Shown piece after piece: positions 45,128 to 53,686 of a DNA stretch of 64,000 nucleotides. Source of the stretch: an uncultured Paracoccaceae bacterium (GTDB lineage Bacteria > Pseudomonadota > Alphaproteobacteria > Rhodobacterales > Rhodobacteraceae); assembly GCA_947500775.1 (NCBI GenBank), contig CANMTD010000004.1, positions 124,001 through 188,000 on the forward strand, given 5' to 3'. The notes below the pieces were generated by a model that was not told the origin of the DNA, did not search any database, and was given only the letters and a program-made list of their open reading frames with translations. Made by a program: the position numbers and the translations under genes. Each line of letters begins with the position of its first letter. Within the stretch, counting starts at the first letter, position 1.

Positions 45128-46309
45128 ATGGCCGCACCCCACCTGCCCTTTGACCGATCCGAATATGACGCCCGCCTTGCCAAGACCCGGACCGCAATGA
45201 CGCGCCTCGGGATCGAGGTTCTGTTCATCACCGACCCGTCGAACATGGCCTGGCTGACCGGCTATGACGGCTGGTCGTTCTATGTGCATCAGGGGGTTCT
45301 GCTGGGCCTTGAGGGCGCCCCCGTCTGGTGGGGCCGGGCGATGGACGCCAACGGCGCGCGGCGCACCGTGTTCATGGGGCACGACGATATCGTGGGATAT
45401 GACGACACCTATGTTCAGAACCCCGACAAGCACCCGATGTCCGATCTGGCCCGCCTGATCGCCGCGCGCGGCTGGGACAGCGCGGTGATCGGGGTCGAGC
45501 TGGACAATTACTATTTCTCGGCCGCGGCCTATCTGGCGCTGGTGCGCGCCCTGCCTGACGCCGGGTTGCGCGATACCACCGGCCTGGTCAACTGGCAGCG
45601 CGCGGTGAAATCCCCCCGCGAGATTGACTATATGCGCCGGGCCGCCGCGATTGTCGAAAATATGCACCGGGTGATCCGCGACCGGGCCGAACCGGGGCTG
45701 CGCAAGAACGAGCTGATCGCCGATATCTATCACGCCGGGATCACCGGCGCGGACGGGCATTGGGGCGATTACCCGGCGATTGTGCCGATGGCGCCTTCGG
45801 GCGCGGATGCCACCGCCCCGCATCTGACATGGGACAACAGCCCCCTGCGGGCGGGCGACTGCACATTTTTCGAAATCGCGGGCGCCTATCGCCGCTATCA
45901 CTGCCCGCAGTCGCGCACCCTGTTTCTGGGCACGCCGCCACAGAAATACCGCGACGCCGACAGCGCCGTGCAAGAGGCGACCGCCGCAGCATTGGAACAG
46001 GCCCGCCCCGGCCAGCGGTGCGAAGATGTGGCCCGCGCTTTCAACACCACGCTGAACCGGCTGGGGTTCGAAAAAGACAGCCGCTGCGGGTATTCCATCG
46101 GGTTGTCCTATCCGCCCGACTGGGGCGAACGCACGATGTCGTTCCGGGCGGGCGATGCCACGGTGATGGAACCGGGCATGACGTTCCATTTCATGCCCGC
46201 GCTGTGGCTGGACGACGGCGGGCTGGAAACCACCGAACCGATCCTGATCACCGAAACCGGCGCCGAATGCCTGTGCTCCACCCCCGGCGGGCTGTTTGTA
46301 AAGACCTAG
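45128..46309 (+). CDS. M24 family hydrolase, ectoine hydrolase (DoeA)-like
   Basis: A 393-residue pita-bread fold protein (creatinase N-terminal domain, then M24 C-terminal domain). Segments such as DPSNMAWLTGYDGWSFYVHQ, GDYPAIVPMAPSGADATAPH, FFEIAGAYRRYHCPQSRT and SYPPDWGERTMSF closely follow those I recall from DoeA, which opens the ectoine ring to N-alpha-acetyl-diaminobutyrate. Classical metal-binding Asp/His/Glu residues of aminopeptidase P are partly replaced, as in DoeA. No other ectoine genes are nearby, so the substrate could differ. It is divergent from the ABC-EEP operon. Confidence 0.82.
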   Translation: MAAPHLPFDRSEYDARLAKTRTAMTRLGIEVLFITDPSNMAWLTGYDGWSFYVHQGVLLGLEGAPVWWGRAMDANGARRTVFMGHDDIVGYDDTYVQNPDKHPMSDLARLIAARGWDSAVIGVELDNYYFSAAAYLALVRALPDAGLRDTTGLVNWQRAVKSPREIDYMRRAAAIVENMHRVIRDRAEPGLRKNELIADIYHAGITGADGHWGDYPAIVPMAPSGADATAPHLTWDNSPLRAGDCTFFEIAGAYRRYHCPQSRTLFLGTPPQKYRDADSAVQEATAAALEQARPGQRCEDVARAFNTTLNRLGFEKDSRCGYSIGLSYPPDWGERTMSFRAGDATVMEPGMTFHFMPALWLDDGGLETTEPILITETGAECLCSTPGGLFVKT

Positions 46310-46385
46310 ACGCCCCTTTCCCTTGACTCTGGCCGCCCGGCGCAGTACCCGACGCGCAATATCCGGAAGTGTGTCAACCTTCCGG

Positions 46386-46438
46386 TCCCGGGTGCGACCC
46401 GGGATCGCCCCCCGTCAGCGAGGTTTCGCCCACGGGGG
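46386..46438 (+). terminator. two tandem hairpins after the M24 gene
   Basis: TCCCGGGT (46386-46393) pairs with ACCCGGGA (46397-46404), followed by CCCCCGT (46409-46415) with ACGGGGG (46432-46438). They lie between the M24 gene and ffh, with no T-run. They could terminate or insulate. Confidence 0.45.
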
Positions 46439-46509
46439 ACATTGGCGTTTGGCGGGTCCGTCCCTAGGTTGGGCGGGCATGGTAAGGAACGGTCTTAGGA
46501 GGGCCAGGC

Positions 46510-48018
46510 ATGTTTGAAAATCTATCCGAACGCCTGTCTGGTGTATTCGACCGGCTGACCAAACAGGGCGCCCTGTCCGAAGAAGATGTGAAAACCGCCC
46601 TGCGCGAGGTGCGCGTCGCCCTGTTGGAGGCGGACGTTTCGCTGCCCGTGGCACGTGATTTCGTCAAGGCGGTGCAGGACAAGGCCACCGGGCAGGCGGT
46701 CACCAAATCGGTGACCCCGGGCCAGCAGGTCGTCAAGATCGTGCATGACGCGCTGATCGACACGCTGAGCGGCGAAGGCGATCCCGGCGAATTGAAAATC
46801 GACAACCCGCCCGCGCCCATCCTGATGGTGGGTCTGCAGGGGTCGGGGAAAACCACGACCACGGCAAAACTGGCCAAGCGGCTGAAGGAAAAGAACGGCA
46901 AGCGGGTGCTTATGGCCTCGCTCGACGTGAACCGGCCGGCGGCGATGGAACAGCTTGCGGTTCTGGGCGTGCAGGTCGGGGTTGACACCCTGCCGATCGT
47001 GGCCGGGCAGAAACCGGTCGATATCGCCAAACGCGCCAAGCAACAGGCCACGATGGGCGGCTATGACGTCTATCTGCTGGACACCGCCGGACGTCTGCAC
47101 ATCGACGACGTGCTGATGGACGAGGTGCAGGCCGTGCGCGACGTCGCCAACCCGCGCGAAACGCTGCTGGTGGTGGACGGGCTGACCGGTCAGGACGCGG
47201 TCAACGTCGCCGAACAGTTCGAAGCGCAGGTCGGGATTTCCGGCGTGGTGTTGACGCGGATGGATGGCGACGGGCGCGGCGGCGCGGCCCTGTCGATGCG
47301 CGCGGTCACCGGCAAGCCGATCAAATACGTGGGCCTTGGCGAAAAGCTGGACGCGATCGAGGAATTCCACCCCGAACGGATCGCGGGCCGCATTCTGGGC
47401 ATGGGCGATATCGTATCGCTGGTCGAAAAGGCGCAGGAAACCATCGAGGCCGAACAGGCCGAACGGATGATGCGCCGGTTCCAGAAGGGTCAGTTCAACA
47501 TGAACGACCTGAAAATGCAGCTGGAACAGATGCAGAAGATGGGCGGCATGGAAGGCATCATGGGAATGATGCCGGGCATGGGCAAGATGGCCAAACAGGT
47601 GCAGGACGCCGGGTTCGACGACAGCATCCTGCGCCGTCAGGTCGCCCTGATCCAGTCGATGACCAAAAAGGAACGCGCCAACCCCGCGCTGTTGCAGGCC
47701 AGCCGCAAGAAACGGATCGCCAAGGGCGCCGGGCTTGAGGTCAGCGAGCTGAACAAGCTGCTGAAAATGCACCGGCAGATGTCCGACATGATGAAGAAGA
47801 TGGGCAAAATGGGCAAAGGCGGCATGCTGAAACAGGCCATGAAGGGCATGTTCGGCAAAGGCGGCGGCATGCCTGCGGGCATGGACCCCAGCCAGATGGA
47901 CCCCAAGGCGCTGGAAGCGGCGGCCAAACAGATGGGCGGCAAGCTGCCCGGCGGGTTGCCGGGTCTGGGCGGCGGCGCCCTGCCCCCCGGGCTGTCCGGG
48001 TTCGGAAAGAAAAAGTAA
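46510..48018 (+). CDS. ffh: signal recognition particle protein Ffh (SRP54)
   Basis: A 502-residue SRP GTPase. It has an N-terminal four-helix bundle, a G domain with P-loop GLQGSGKTTTTAKLA near residue 107, DTAGR, TRMDGDGRGG and the GEKLDAIEEF SRP-specific end, then a methionine-rich M domain (GMMPGMGKMAKQ, MTKKERANP and the RKKRIAKGAG RNA-binding region). It binds signal sequences and the 4.5S RNA encoded at 55.3 kb to bring nascent membrane proteins to FtsY. A strong AGGAGG site precedes the ATG. The next gene begins right after the stop. Confidence 0.97.
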   Translation: MFENLSERLSGVFDRLTKQGALSEEDVKTALREVRVALLEADVSLPVARDFVKAVQDKATGQAVTKSVTPGQQVVKIVHDALIDTLSGEGDPGELKIDNPPAPILMVGLQGSGKTTTTAKLAKRLKEKNGKRVLMASLDVNRPAAMEQLAVLGVQVGVDTLPIVAGQKPVDIAKRAKQQATMGGYDVYLLDTAGRLHIDDVLMDEVQAVRDVANPRETLLVVDGLTGQDAVNVAEQFEAQVGISGVVLTRMDGDGRGGAALSMRAVTGKPIKYVGLGEKLDAIEEFHPERIAGRILGMGDIVSLVEKAQETIEAEQAERMMRRFQKGQFNMNDLKMQLEQMQKMGGMEGIMGMMPGMGKMAKQVQDAGFDDSILRRQVALIQSMTKKERANPALLQASRKKRIAKGAGLEVSELNKLLKMHRQMSDMMKKMGKMGKGGMLKQAMKGMFGKGGGMPAGMDPSQMDPKALEAAAKQMGGKLPGGLPGLGGGALPPGLSGFGKKK

Positions 48019-48531
48019 GTGACCACCGCGCCCGTCATAACCACGGCCAACACGCGCCTGCGCCCCCACCGGATCGAGGATATGGAGGCCTTTGAGGCGT
48101 TCTTTAAAAGCCCGCGTGCGGCCCATATGGACGTGCCCGAAAACCGCACGCATCTGTGGTACGGCTTCGCGTCCGAGGTCGGCAGCTGGGCGCTGTGCGG
48201 ATGGGGCGGCTGGGCGGTTGAAACCCATGACGGCGCGCTGGCGGGGCAGGTGGCGATCACCCAGCCCCCGCATTTTCCCGAACTGGAACTGGGCTGGATT
48301 CTGTTCGACGGCTTCGAAGGGCGCGGTCTGGCCTATGAGGCGGCAGGGGCCGCCCGCGACTATTGCTTCGGCACGCTGAAGGCCCCGACGCTGGTCAGCT
48401 ATATCGAGGCCGCGAATACCCGGTCGCGCGCCCTGGCCGAACGGCTGGGCGCAAAGCTGGACCCCGCCGCCGAAACCTATGACGCGGCCGATGTCGTCTA
48501 TCGCCACCAACCGGCGGGGGCTGCGGCATGA
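48019..48531 (+). CDS. GNAT acetyltransferase 1 (RimJ/RimL type)
   Basis: A 170-residue GNAT protein starting at GTG 48019, directly after ffh. It has LRPHRIEDMEAF near the start (after NTRLR), a central GWILFDGFEGRGLAYEAAGA (acetyl-CoA-binding R/Q-x-x-G-x-G/A type loop) and the array-wide signature NTRSRALAERLGAKLD near residue 134. It ends VYRHQPAGAAA. The family transfers acetyl groups to amino groups, often the N-terminus of ribosomal proteins or small molecules. First of five linked genes; it overlaps GNAT 2 by 4 bases. Confidence 0.88.
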   Translation: MTTAPVITTANTRLRPHRIEDMEAFEAFFKSPRAAHMDVPENRTHLWYGFASEVGSWALCGWGGWAVETHDGALAGQVAITQPPHFPELELGWILFDGFEGRGLAYEAAGAARDYCFGTLKAPTLVSYIEAANTRSRALAERLGAKLDPAAETYDAADVVYRHQPAGAAA

Positions 48532-49055
48532 AGATCGAGATCAACATCCCCGAACTGGAAACCGAACGCCTGATCCTGCGCGGCCCGAAACCCGGCGATT
48601 GGCAGGCCGAGGCCGATTTCCGCGCCTCGGACCGCGCCAAATTCGTCGGCGGCACCGAAACCCGTCTGAGAGTCTGGCGCAGGTTTGCCTCTCGCTGGGG
48701 GCATTGGGCCACGCATGGCTATGGCATGTTCACCGTCACGATGCGCGGCTCGGACGAACCGCTGGGCGTGGTCGGACCGCTGTTCCCCGACGGCTGGAGC
48801 GAGCCGGAACTGGGCTGGATTCTGTATGCCGCCGCCGAAGGCAAGGGCATCGCACATGAGGCCGCATCGGCCTGTCGCCGCTATGTCTATGACGATCTGG
48901 GCTGGACCACCGCGATCAGCTATATCAACCCGGAAAACACCCGGTCGCGCGCGCTGGCCGAACGGCTGGGCTGTGTGATCGAGCCCGACGCCAAACATCC
49001 GTTCGACGTGCCCTGTCTGGTCTATCGCCACCCGGCGCCGGAGGCTGCGGCATGA
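48528..49055 (+). CDS. GNAT acetyltransferase 2 (RimJ/RimL type)
   Basis: A 175-residue GNAT protein with ELETERLILRGPK near the start, GYGMFTVTM near residue 67, GWILYAAAEGKGIAHEAASA (acetyl-CoA loop) and NTRSRALAERLGCVIE near 141. A 30-base stretch (48942-48971) differs at one position from the matching stretch in GNAT 1 (48421-48450), strong evidence of duplication. Its start overlaps the GNAT 1 stop; the conserved Gly/Ala-rich end of GNAT 1 supplies the ribosome-binding site. Confidence 0.88.
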   Translation: MKIEINIPELETERLILRGPKPGDWQAEADFRASDRAKFVGGTETRLRVWRRFASRWGHWATHGYGMFTVTMRGSDEPLGVVGPLFPDGWSEPELGWILYAAAEGKGIAHEAASACRRYVYDDLGWTTAISYINPENTRSRALAERLGCVIEPDAKHPFDVPCLVYRHPAPEAAA

Positions 49056-49570
49056 TCCCGGTACTGGAAACCCAACGCCTGCGGCTGGTGGCCCCGGCGG
49101 ACCGGCACCTGCCCGCCGAGCGCGCATTCTGGGCCAGCGACCGGTCGCATTTTGTCGGCGGTCCGGTGCCCGCGCATCGCGCCTGGCGGATCATCGCGCT
49201 GCACCTGGGGCATTGGGATATGCTGGGATACGGCATGTTCGCGGTTGAACTGAAAGACAGCGGCCAACCGGTCGGCATGGTCGGCCTGTGGGGGCCGGAA
49301 CCCTGGCCCGAGGCGGAGCTTTCCTATCAGCTGTACGACGGGTTCGAAGGCAACGGCTATGTCACCGAAGCCGCCCGCGCGGTGATGGACTGGAATTTCG
49401 GCCCGCTGGGGCGGGACCGTCTGGTCAGCATGATCGACCCCGCCAATGCGGCCAGTCAGGCCGTGGCCACCCGGCTGGGCGGCTATAACACCGGCGATAC
49501 CTTCGCCCCGGACCGGGACGAGAAAAAGGTCGATATCTGGCGGTACGATCTGCCGGAGGTCCGCGCATGA
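49052..49570 (+). CDS. GNAT acetyltransferase 3 (RimJ/RimL type)
   Basis: A 172-residue GNAT protein beginning MIPVLETQRLRLVAPADRHL. The core FVGGPVPAHRAWRIIALHL, GHWDMLGYGMFAVEL and the acetyl-CoA loop YDGFEGNGYVTEAARAV are visible, and the C-terminal signature is more divergent (NAASQAVATRLGGYNT). A GGAGG site lies within the end of GNAT 2. Sequence divergence from GNAT 1 and 2 suggests a different substrate. Confidence 0.88.
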   Translation: MIPVLETQRLRLVAPADRHLPAERAFWASDRSHFVGGPVPAHRAWRIIALHLGHWDMLGYGMFAVELKDSGQPVGMVGLWGPEPWPEAELSYQLYDGFEGNGYVTEAARAVMDWNFGPLGRDRLVSMIDPANAASQAVATRLGGYNTGDTFAPDRDEKKVDIWRYDLPEVRA

Positions 49571-50085
49571 TCCCCGTGATTGAAACCGAACGCCTGACCC
49601 TGCGCGCGCCCGCGGCCCGCGATCTGGACGCCTATACCGCCTATTACACCGGCCCGCGCACCGCCTTTGTCGGCGGCGCGGTGGATACGGCAAAGGCCTT
49701 CAACCAGTTTGGCAGCATGATCGGCCATTGGCATCTGCGCGGCTTTGGCCGGTTCGTGTTCTGCGACAAGACCGATGACACGCCGATGGGCCACGCGGGC
49801 CCGATGCAGATAGACCTGTCCGTGCCGCCCGAACTGACATGGACAATCTGGGACGCCCGGTATGAGCGCCAAGGCTATGCGACCGAGGCCGCCCGCGCCA
49901 CGCGCCAGTTCCTGTTCGACGCCACCGACCACCGCAGCGCGATTGCCCGGGTCATGCCCGACAACACAGGATCGCGCGCCATCGCCGAAAAGCTGGGCGG
50001 GCGGCTGGATACCACCGCCGAAGCGCCCGCATGGCTGCCCGGTTCGGTGACCTATATGTTCCACAAAGACGAGGTTGCGGCATGA
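49567..50085 (+). CDS. GNAT acetyltransferase 4 (RimJ/RimL type)
   Basis: A 172-residue GNAT protein, MIPVIETERLTLRAPAARDL start, FVGGAVDTAKAFNQFGSMI, GHWHLRGFGRFVF, then DARYERQGYATEAARATRQF (acetyl-CoA loop) and NTGSRAIAEKLGGRLD. It overlaps GNAT 3 and GNAT 5 by 4 bases each. Among the array it is closest to GNAT 3 in its opening residues. Confidence 0.88.
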   Translation: MIPVIETERLTLRAPAARDLDAYTAYYTGPRTAFVGGAVDTAKAFNQFGSMIGHWHLRGFGRFVFCDKTDDTPMGHAGPMQIDLSVPPELTWTIWDARYERQGYATEAARATRQFLFDATDHRSAIARVMPDNTGSRAIAEKLGGRLDTTAEAPAWLPGSVTYMFHKDEVAA

Positions 50086-50675
50086 TCCCCGTATTGGAAA
50101 CCCAACGTCTGGTCCTGCGCGGCCCCGAGGCCGAGGATTACCCCGATTTCAAGGCCACCTTCAGCAGCTATCGGTCGCGTTTCATGGGCGGGCCGCTGAA
50201 CAAATACGAGGCGTGGATGCTCTATGCCGCCGAGATCGGCCATTGGCATATCCGCGGCTTTGGCATGTGGATGATCCACGACAAGGACACCGATGAAACG
50301 CTGGGCATGGCCGGTGGCTGGCAGCCCGCAGGCTGGCCCGAACGCGAAATCGCCTGGATCATCTGGCCCGACAAGGCCGGTCACGGCTATGCCTTGGAGG
50401 CGACCAACGCCGCGCGGCGCCATTTCTATACGCAGATGGGATGGGACAGTGCGGTCAGCTATATCGACCCCAAGAACCTTGACAGTATCCGGCTGGCCGA
50501 ACGTCTGGGCGCGGTGAAGGACAAGGACGCCGCCACCATCGACGGCAGCGATGCGGTCTATCGCCACCCGACCCCCGCGCAGCTGCGCTCCAGCCAGATC
50601 GCCGACGGCATCGCGCTGGAAATCAGCCACTACTGCGACCCGTTGTTCAAACCGAAAGGCTGGGCCATTGACTGA
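50082..50675 (+). CDS. GNAT acetyltransferase 5 (RimJ/RimL type), C-terminally extended
   Basis: A 197-residue GNAT protein beginning MIPVLETQRLVLRGPEAEDY, with KYEAWMLYAAEIGHWHIRGF, the loop WPDKAGHGYALEATNAARRH and NLDSIRLAERLGAVKD. It runs about 25 residues longer than the others, adding ADGIALEISHYCDPLFKPKG. The chorismate mutase start codon lies 8 bases inside its end. The ATG at 50082 matches the array starts; an upstream ATG at 50031 is inside GNAT 4. Confidence 0.88.
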   Translation: MIPVLETQRLVLRGPEAEDYPDFKATFSSYRSRFMGGPLNKYEAWMLYAAEIGHWHIRGFGMWMIHDKDTDETLGMAGGWQPAGWPEREIAWIIWPDKAGHGYALEATNAARRHFYTQMGWDSAVSYIDPKNLDSIRLAERLGAVKDKDAATIDGSDAVYRHPTPAQLRSSQIADGIALEISHYCDPLFKPKGWAID

Positions 50676-50964
50676 CGCCGTTACCCGCGCCGCGCAGGTG
50701 CTGAAAGAGCATCGCGAAAGCATCGACCGGCTGGATTCCATTCTGGTCTATACGCTGGCCGAACGGTTCAAGCACACCCAGGCTGTGGGGGTGCTGAAGG
50801 CCGAACACGCCCTGCCCCCGTCGGACCCCGACCGCGAGGCCAAACAGATTGCCCGACTTGAGGATCTGGCGCAGCGCGCCGATCTGGATCCCGAGTTTGC
50901 CAAGAAATTCCTGAAGTTCGTGATTCAGGAAGTCATCCAACACCACGAAAAACACCAATCATAA
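50668..50964 (+). CDS. aroQ: chorismate mutase type II (AroQ)
   Basis: A 98-residue all-helical AroQ-class mutase converting chorismate to prephenate: RESIDRLDSILVYTLAERFK near residues 16-35 (catalytic Arg and Lys), VGVLKAEHALPP near 40 (active-site Lys) and DPEFAKKFLKFVIQEVIQHH near the end. I start it at TTG 50668, 8 bases inside GNAT 5, because the conserved helix begins there and no ATG or GTG fits. A separate chorismate mutase suits the monofunctional pheA in this window. It precedes rpsP. Confidence 0.87.
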   Translation: MTDAVTRAAQVLKEHRESIDRLDSILVYTLAERFKHTQAVGVLKAEHALPPSDPDREAKQIARLEDLAQRADLDPEFAKKFLKFVIQEVIQHHEKHQS

Positions 50965-51009
50965 GGCGGGGGCTTCCCCGCTACCCCGCCATTCAAAGGA
51001 GAATAACAA

Positions 51010-51411
51010 ATGGCTATCAAACTTCGTCTCGCCCGTGGCGGCTCTAAAAAGCGCCCCTTCTATCGCATCGTTGTGGCCGACAGCCGCATGCCGCGCGACG
51101 GCCGTTACATCGAAAAAATCGGCACCTATAACCCGCTGCTGCCCAAAGACAGCGAAGAGCGCGTTAAAATGGACATGGAGCGCGTAACATACTGGTTGGG
51201 TGAAGGCGCACAGCCCACCGACCGGATTTCCCGCATGCTGGAAGCTGCTGGCGTTCTGGAAAAGAAAGAGCGCAACAACCCCAACCGCGCGAAACCCGGC
51301 AAGAAAGCCGTCGAGCGTGCGGAAGAACGCGCCGCCAAGGCCGCTGAAGCAGCCGAAGCTGCCGCAGCACCCGCCGAAGAGGCCCCCGCTGAAGAAGCTG
51401 CTGCCGAATAA
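51010..51411 (+). CDS. rpsP: 30S ribosomal protein S16 (bS16)
   Basis: A 133-residue bS16. The core ([40 protein letters not shown], residues 1-80) is standard; an Ala/Glu-rich tail (about 85-133) is longer than in E. coli (82 residues) but common in alphaproteobacteria. An AAAGGAG site precedes the ATG. It is followed by a 10-base GC hairpin and the small membrane peptide gene. Confidence 0.97.
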   Translation: MAIKLRLARGGSKKRPFYRIVVADSRMPRDGRYIEKIGTYNPLLPKDSEERVKMDMERVTYWLGEGAQPTDRISRMLEAAGVLEKKERNNPNRAKPGKKAVERAEERAAKAAEAAEAAAAPAEEAPAEEAAAE

Positions 51412-51419
51412 GACCTTTG

Positions 51420-51444
51420 CCCCGGCCCGCACCCCGGGCCGGGG
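51420..51444 (+). promoter_or_regulatory. GC-rich hairpin between rpsP and the small ORF
   Basis: CCCCGGCCCG (51420-51429) pairs perfectly with CGGGCCGGGG (51435-51444) around a 5-base loop. Without a T-run it is more likely an attenuator or processing/stability element that lowers downstream gene expression relative to rpsP. Confidence 0.55.
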
Positions 51445-51468
51445 ATCACCCCTGCGAGGTAACCGCGC

Positions 51469-51612
51469 ATGTTCCGCCTGATCCGCACGGCCATTCTGTT
51501 GCTGATCACCTTTGTCGCGGGCATGTTGTTTGAGCGCAATCACCAGCAGGAGCTATGCGCCCTGTCCGGCGGAGAATGGATGCGCGCGGGATTATGTGCG
51601 GCGAAAGGATAG
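51469..51612 (+). CDS. small membrane protein of 47 residues, function unknown
   Basis: Starts MFRLIRTAILLLITFVAGML: an N-terminal transmembrane helix, then a soluble tail with two cysteines (Cys30, Cys43) in QELCALSGGEW and GLCAAKG. It could be exported with a disulfide, or anchored. GAGG lies upstream; the gene sits between rpsP and rimM with 3 bases before rimM, so it belongs to the operon. I recognise no family. It is a good candidate for an unannotated small protein. Confidence 0.6.
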   Translation: MFRLIRTAILLLITFVAGMLFERNHQQELCALSGGEWMRAGLCAAKG

Positions 51613-51615
51613 CCG

Positions 51616-52140
51616 ATGACAGATCGCATTTGCGTTGGGGCCATTGCCGGCTCTTTCGGGGTCCGGGGCGAGGTGCGGCTGAAAAGCTTTTGCGCCGATC
51701 CGCAGGCGATTGGCGACTATGCCCCGCTGTATTCCGAAGATGGCGCGCAGAAATATGACGTGACGCTGACCCGCGTCATCAAGAACGGCTTTGCCGCCCG
51801 CCTGTCAGGCGTCACCAGCAAGGAACAGGCCGACGATCTGAAAGGCACGCAGCTGTTTGCCGACCGTGACCAGCTGCCCGTATTGCCGGACGACGAATAT
51901 TACCACAGCGATCTGATCGGGCTGGAGGTGCTGGACACCGGCGGCACATCGCTGGGCGTGGTGCGTGCGGTGCACAACCACGGCGCCACCGATCTGTTGG
52001 AAATCCACGGCCCCGGCCTAAGCGCGACCGTGCTGTTGCCCTTTACCAGCGCGGCGGTGCCGACGGTGGATACAGGCGCGGGCCGGATCATCGCCGACCC
52101 GCCCGAGGGGCTGTTCCCGGATAGCGGCGATGACGCTTAA
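51616..52140 (+). CDS. rimM: 16S rRNA processing protein RimM
   Basis: A 174-residue RimM with an N-terminal RimM beta-barrel ([20 protein letters not shown]) and a C-terminal PRC-barrel ([13 protein letters not shown] near residue 95, [11 protein letters not shown]-like region, and [11 protein letters not shown]). It helps mature the 3' domain of 16S rRNA by binding uS19 in the 30S head. It overlaps trmD by 11 bases. Confidence 0.95.
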   Translation: MTDRICVGAIAGSFGVRGEVRLKSFCADPQAIGDYAPLYSEDGAQKYDVTLTRVIKNGFAARLSGVTSKEQADDLKGTQLFADRDQLPVLPDDEYYHSDLIGLEVLDTGGTSLGVVRAVHNHGATDLLEIHGPGLSATVLLPFTSAAVPTVDTGAGRIIADPPEGLFPDSGDDA

Positions 52141-52966
52141 GCCGAAATCCCCCCCGTCGAAATCACACGGGCGCCTGTCGATCCGCGCCTCGGCCCAGCC
52201 GCGCGACCTGATGGGGGATCGCCCCGACATCAAAGGCGCGTGGAAGGCCAAGATCATCACCCTGTTCCCGCAGGCCTTTCCGGGCGTGCTGGGGCAATCG
52301 CTGACCGGCCGGGCGCTGGATCAGGGATTGTGGGCGCTGGACCCGATCGACCTGCGCCCCTTCGGGATCGGCAAACACAAGAACGTCGATGACACGCCTG
52401 CGGGCGGCGGCGCGGGCATGGTGCTGCGCGCCGATGTGGTGGACGCGGCCCTGCGCCGCGCGGCCGAAGGCACACCGCCATCGCGCACCGATTGGCCGGT
52501 GGTCTATCTGTCGCCGCGCGGACGCCCGTTCGATCAGGCCACGGCCCGGCGTTGGGCCAAAGCCGACGGGCTGACCATGCTGTGCGGCCGGTTCGAAGGC
52601 GTGGACCAGCGCGTGCTGGACCACCACCGGATCGAAGAGGTCAGCCTTGGCGATTTTGTCCTGACCGGCGGTGAGATCGCGGCGCAGGCCATGATCGACG
52701 CCACCGTGCGGCTGTTGCCCGGCGTGCTGGGCAACGAGGCCTCGACCGAAGAGGAAAGCCATTCCAACGGCCTGCTGGAACACCCGCAATACACCCGCCC
52801 CGCAGACTGGCAGGGCCGCGCCATCCCCGAGGTTCTGCTGTCGGGCAACCACGGCAAGATCGAACAGTGGCGGCGCGAGATGTCAGAGGAACTGACCCGC
52901 GAACGGCGGCCGGATTTGTGGAAAACCTTCGCCAAGGCACAGGGTCTGGATTCCGACACGGAATAA
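52130..52966 (+). CDS. trmD: tRNA (guanine-N1)-methyltransferase TrmD
   Basis: A 278-residue SPOUT methyltransferase making m1G37. The trefoil-knot SAM loop has [26 protein letters not shown] and [17 protein letters not shown]. An N-terminal extension of about 40 residues precedes [12 protein letters not shown]; similar extensions are common in roseobacters. A shorter start at 52211 is possible. It overlaps rimM and precedes the rplS leader. Confidence 0.95.
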   Translation: MTLKPKSPPSKSHGRLSIRASAQPRDLMGDRPDIKGAWKAKIITLFPQAFPGVLGQSLTGRALDQGLWALDPIDLRPFGIGKHKNVDDTPAGGGAGMVLRADVVDAALRRAAEGTPPSRTDWPVVYLSPRGRPFDQATARRWAKADGLTMLCGRFEGVDQRVLDHHRIEEVSLGDFVLTGGEIAAQAMIDATVRLLPGVLGNEASTEEESHSNGLLEHPQYTRPADWQGRAIPEVLLSGNHGKIEQWRREMSEELTRERRPDLWKTFAKAQGLDSDTE

Positions 52967-53291
52967 GCGATAGGGGCCAAATCCACTGACAGCCCTTATA
53001 AAACGCCTATTGCGCCAAACTTCGTGCTTGATTTCATACCCCCGCCCCCCTAAACCCCACCCATCCTGATCGGGAAACCGACTCGGGGTGTTTTGCTTTT
53101 TGGGGCAACGCATTTTGCACGGGCTTCTTCGGCCTGATCGTATGCGGGGCGCATCAAACGGCGAAATCGCACAAAGGAAAATCGACCTGACCTCTGGCGG
53201 GCGCGGCATGCGGACCCGGACGAAGACCAAGAGCTCTGAGGACGGCAGCAAACTTCGCGGGACAAACCGTGAGCATTTAGGAGTATTTGCG
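52967..53291 (+). promoter_or_regulatory. 325-base region between trmD and rplS (possible rplS leader)
   Basis: The usual tight trmD-rplS spacing is replaced by a long gap with no convincing gene. An in-frame extension of rplS is open from 53088 but does not match L19 proteins. Part of it is C-rich (53040-53060) and part has strong potential pairing. It could hold a promoter or a leader involved in ribosomal-protein control. rplS has an AGGAG site 8 bases before its ATG. Confidence 0.4.
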
Positions 53292-53675
53292 ATGGATCTG
53301 ATCGCACAGCTGGAGGCCGAGCAGGTTGCTGCTTTGGCCAAGAAAATCCCGGACTTCAAGGCCGGTGACACCATCAAGGTCGGTTACAAAGTGACCGAAG
53401 GCACGCGCACCCGTGTGCAGAACTACGAAGGCGTCTGCATCAGCCGCAAGAACGGCCACGGCATTGCCGGATCGTTCACCGTGCGCAAGATTTCCTTTGG
53501 CGAAGGCGTGGAGCGTGTGTTCCCGCTGCATTCGACCAATATCGACAGCATCGAAGTTGTCCGTCGTGGCCGCGTTCGTCGCGCCAAACTGTACTATCTG
53601 CGGACCCGTCGCGGTAAATCCGCCCGTATCGCGGAAGTCACAAACTACAAGCCCAAAGCTGGCGCAGAAGCGTAA
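53292..53675 (+). CDS. rplS: 50S ribosomal protein L19 (bL19)
   Basis: A 127-residue bL19: [60 protein letters not shown] and the C-terminal [20 protein letters not shown]. It helps join the 30S and 50S subunits. The ATG at 53292 is placed by the standard length. It begins 12 bases before rpmE ends up in the same transcript. Confidence 0.97.
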   Translation: MDLIAQLEAEQVAALAKKIPDFKAGDTIKVGYKVTEGTRTRVQNYEGVCISRKNGHGIAGSFTVRKISFGEGVERVFPLHSTNIDSIEVVRRGRVRRAKLYYLRTRRGKSARIAEVTNYKPKAGAEA

Positions 53676-53686
53676 GGAACCGGGAC

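Noticed and set aside
46310-46509. Small ORFs in the ffh upstream gap
   Set aside because: They lack ribosome-binding sites and are mostly within GC hairpins.
46522-48510. A 662-codon open frame on the minus strand across ffh and GNAT 1
   Set aside because: It is antisense to a certain gene, rich in His/Arg/Gln/Gly without domain motifs, and results from high-GC codon bias leaving few stops.
53088-53291. In-frame extension of rplS
   Set aside because: bL19 is normally about 115-130 residues and the AGGAG site fits the ATG at 53292.
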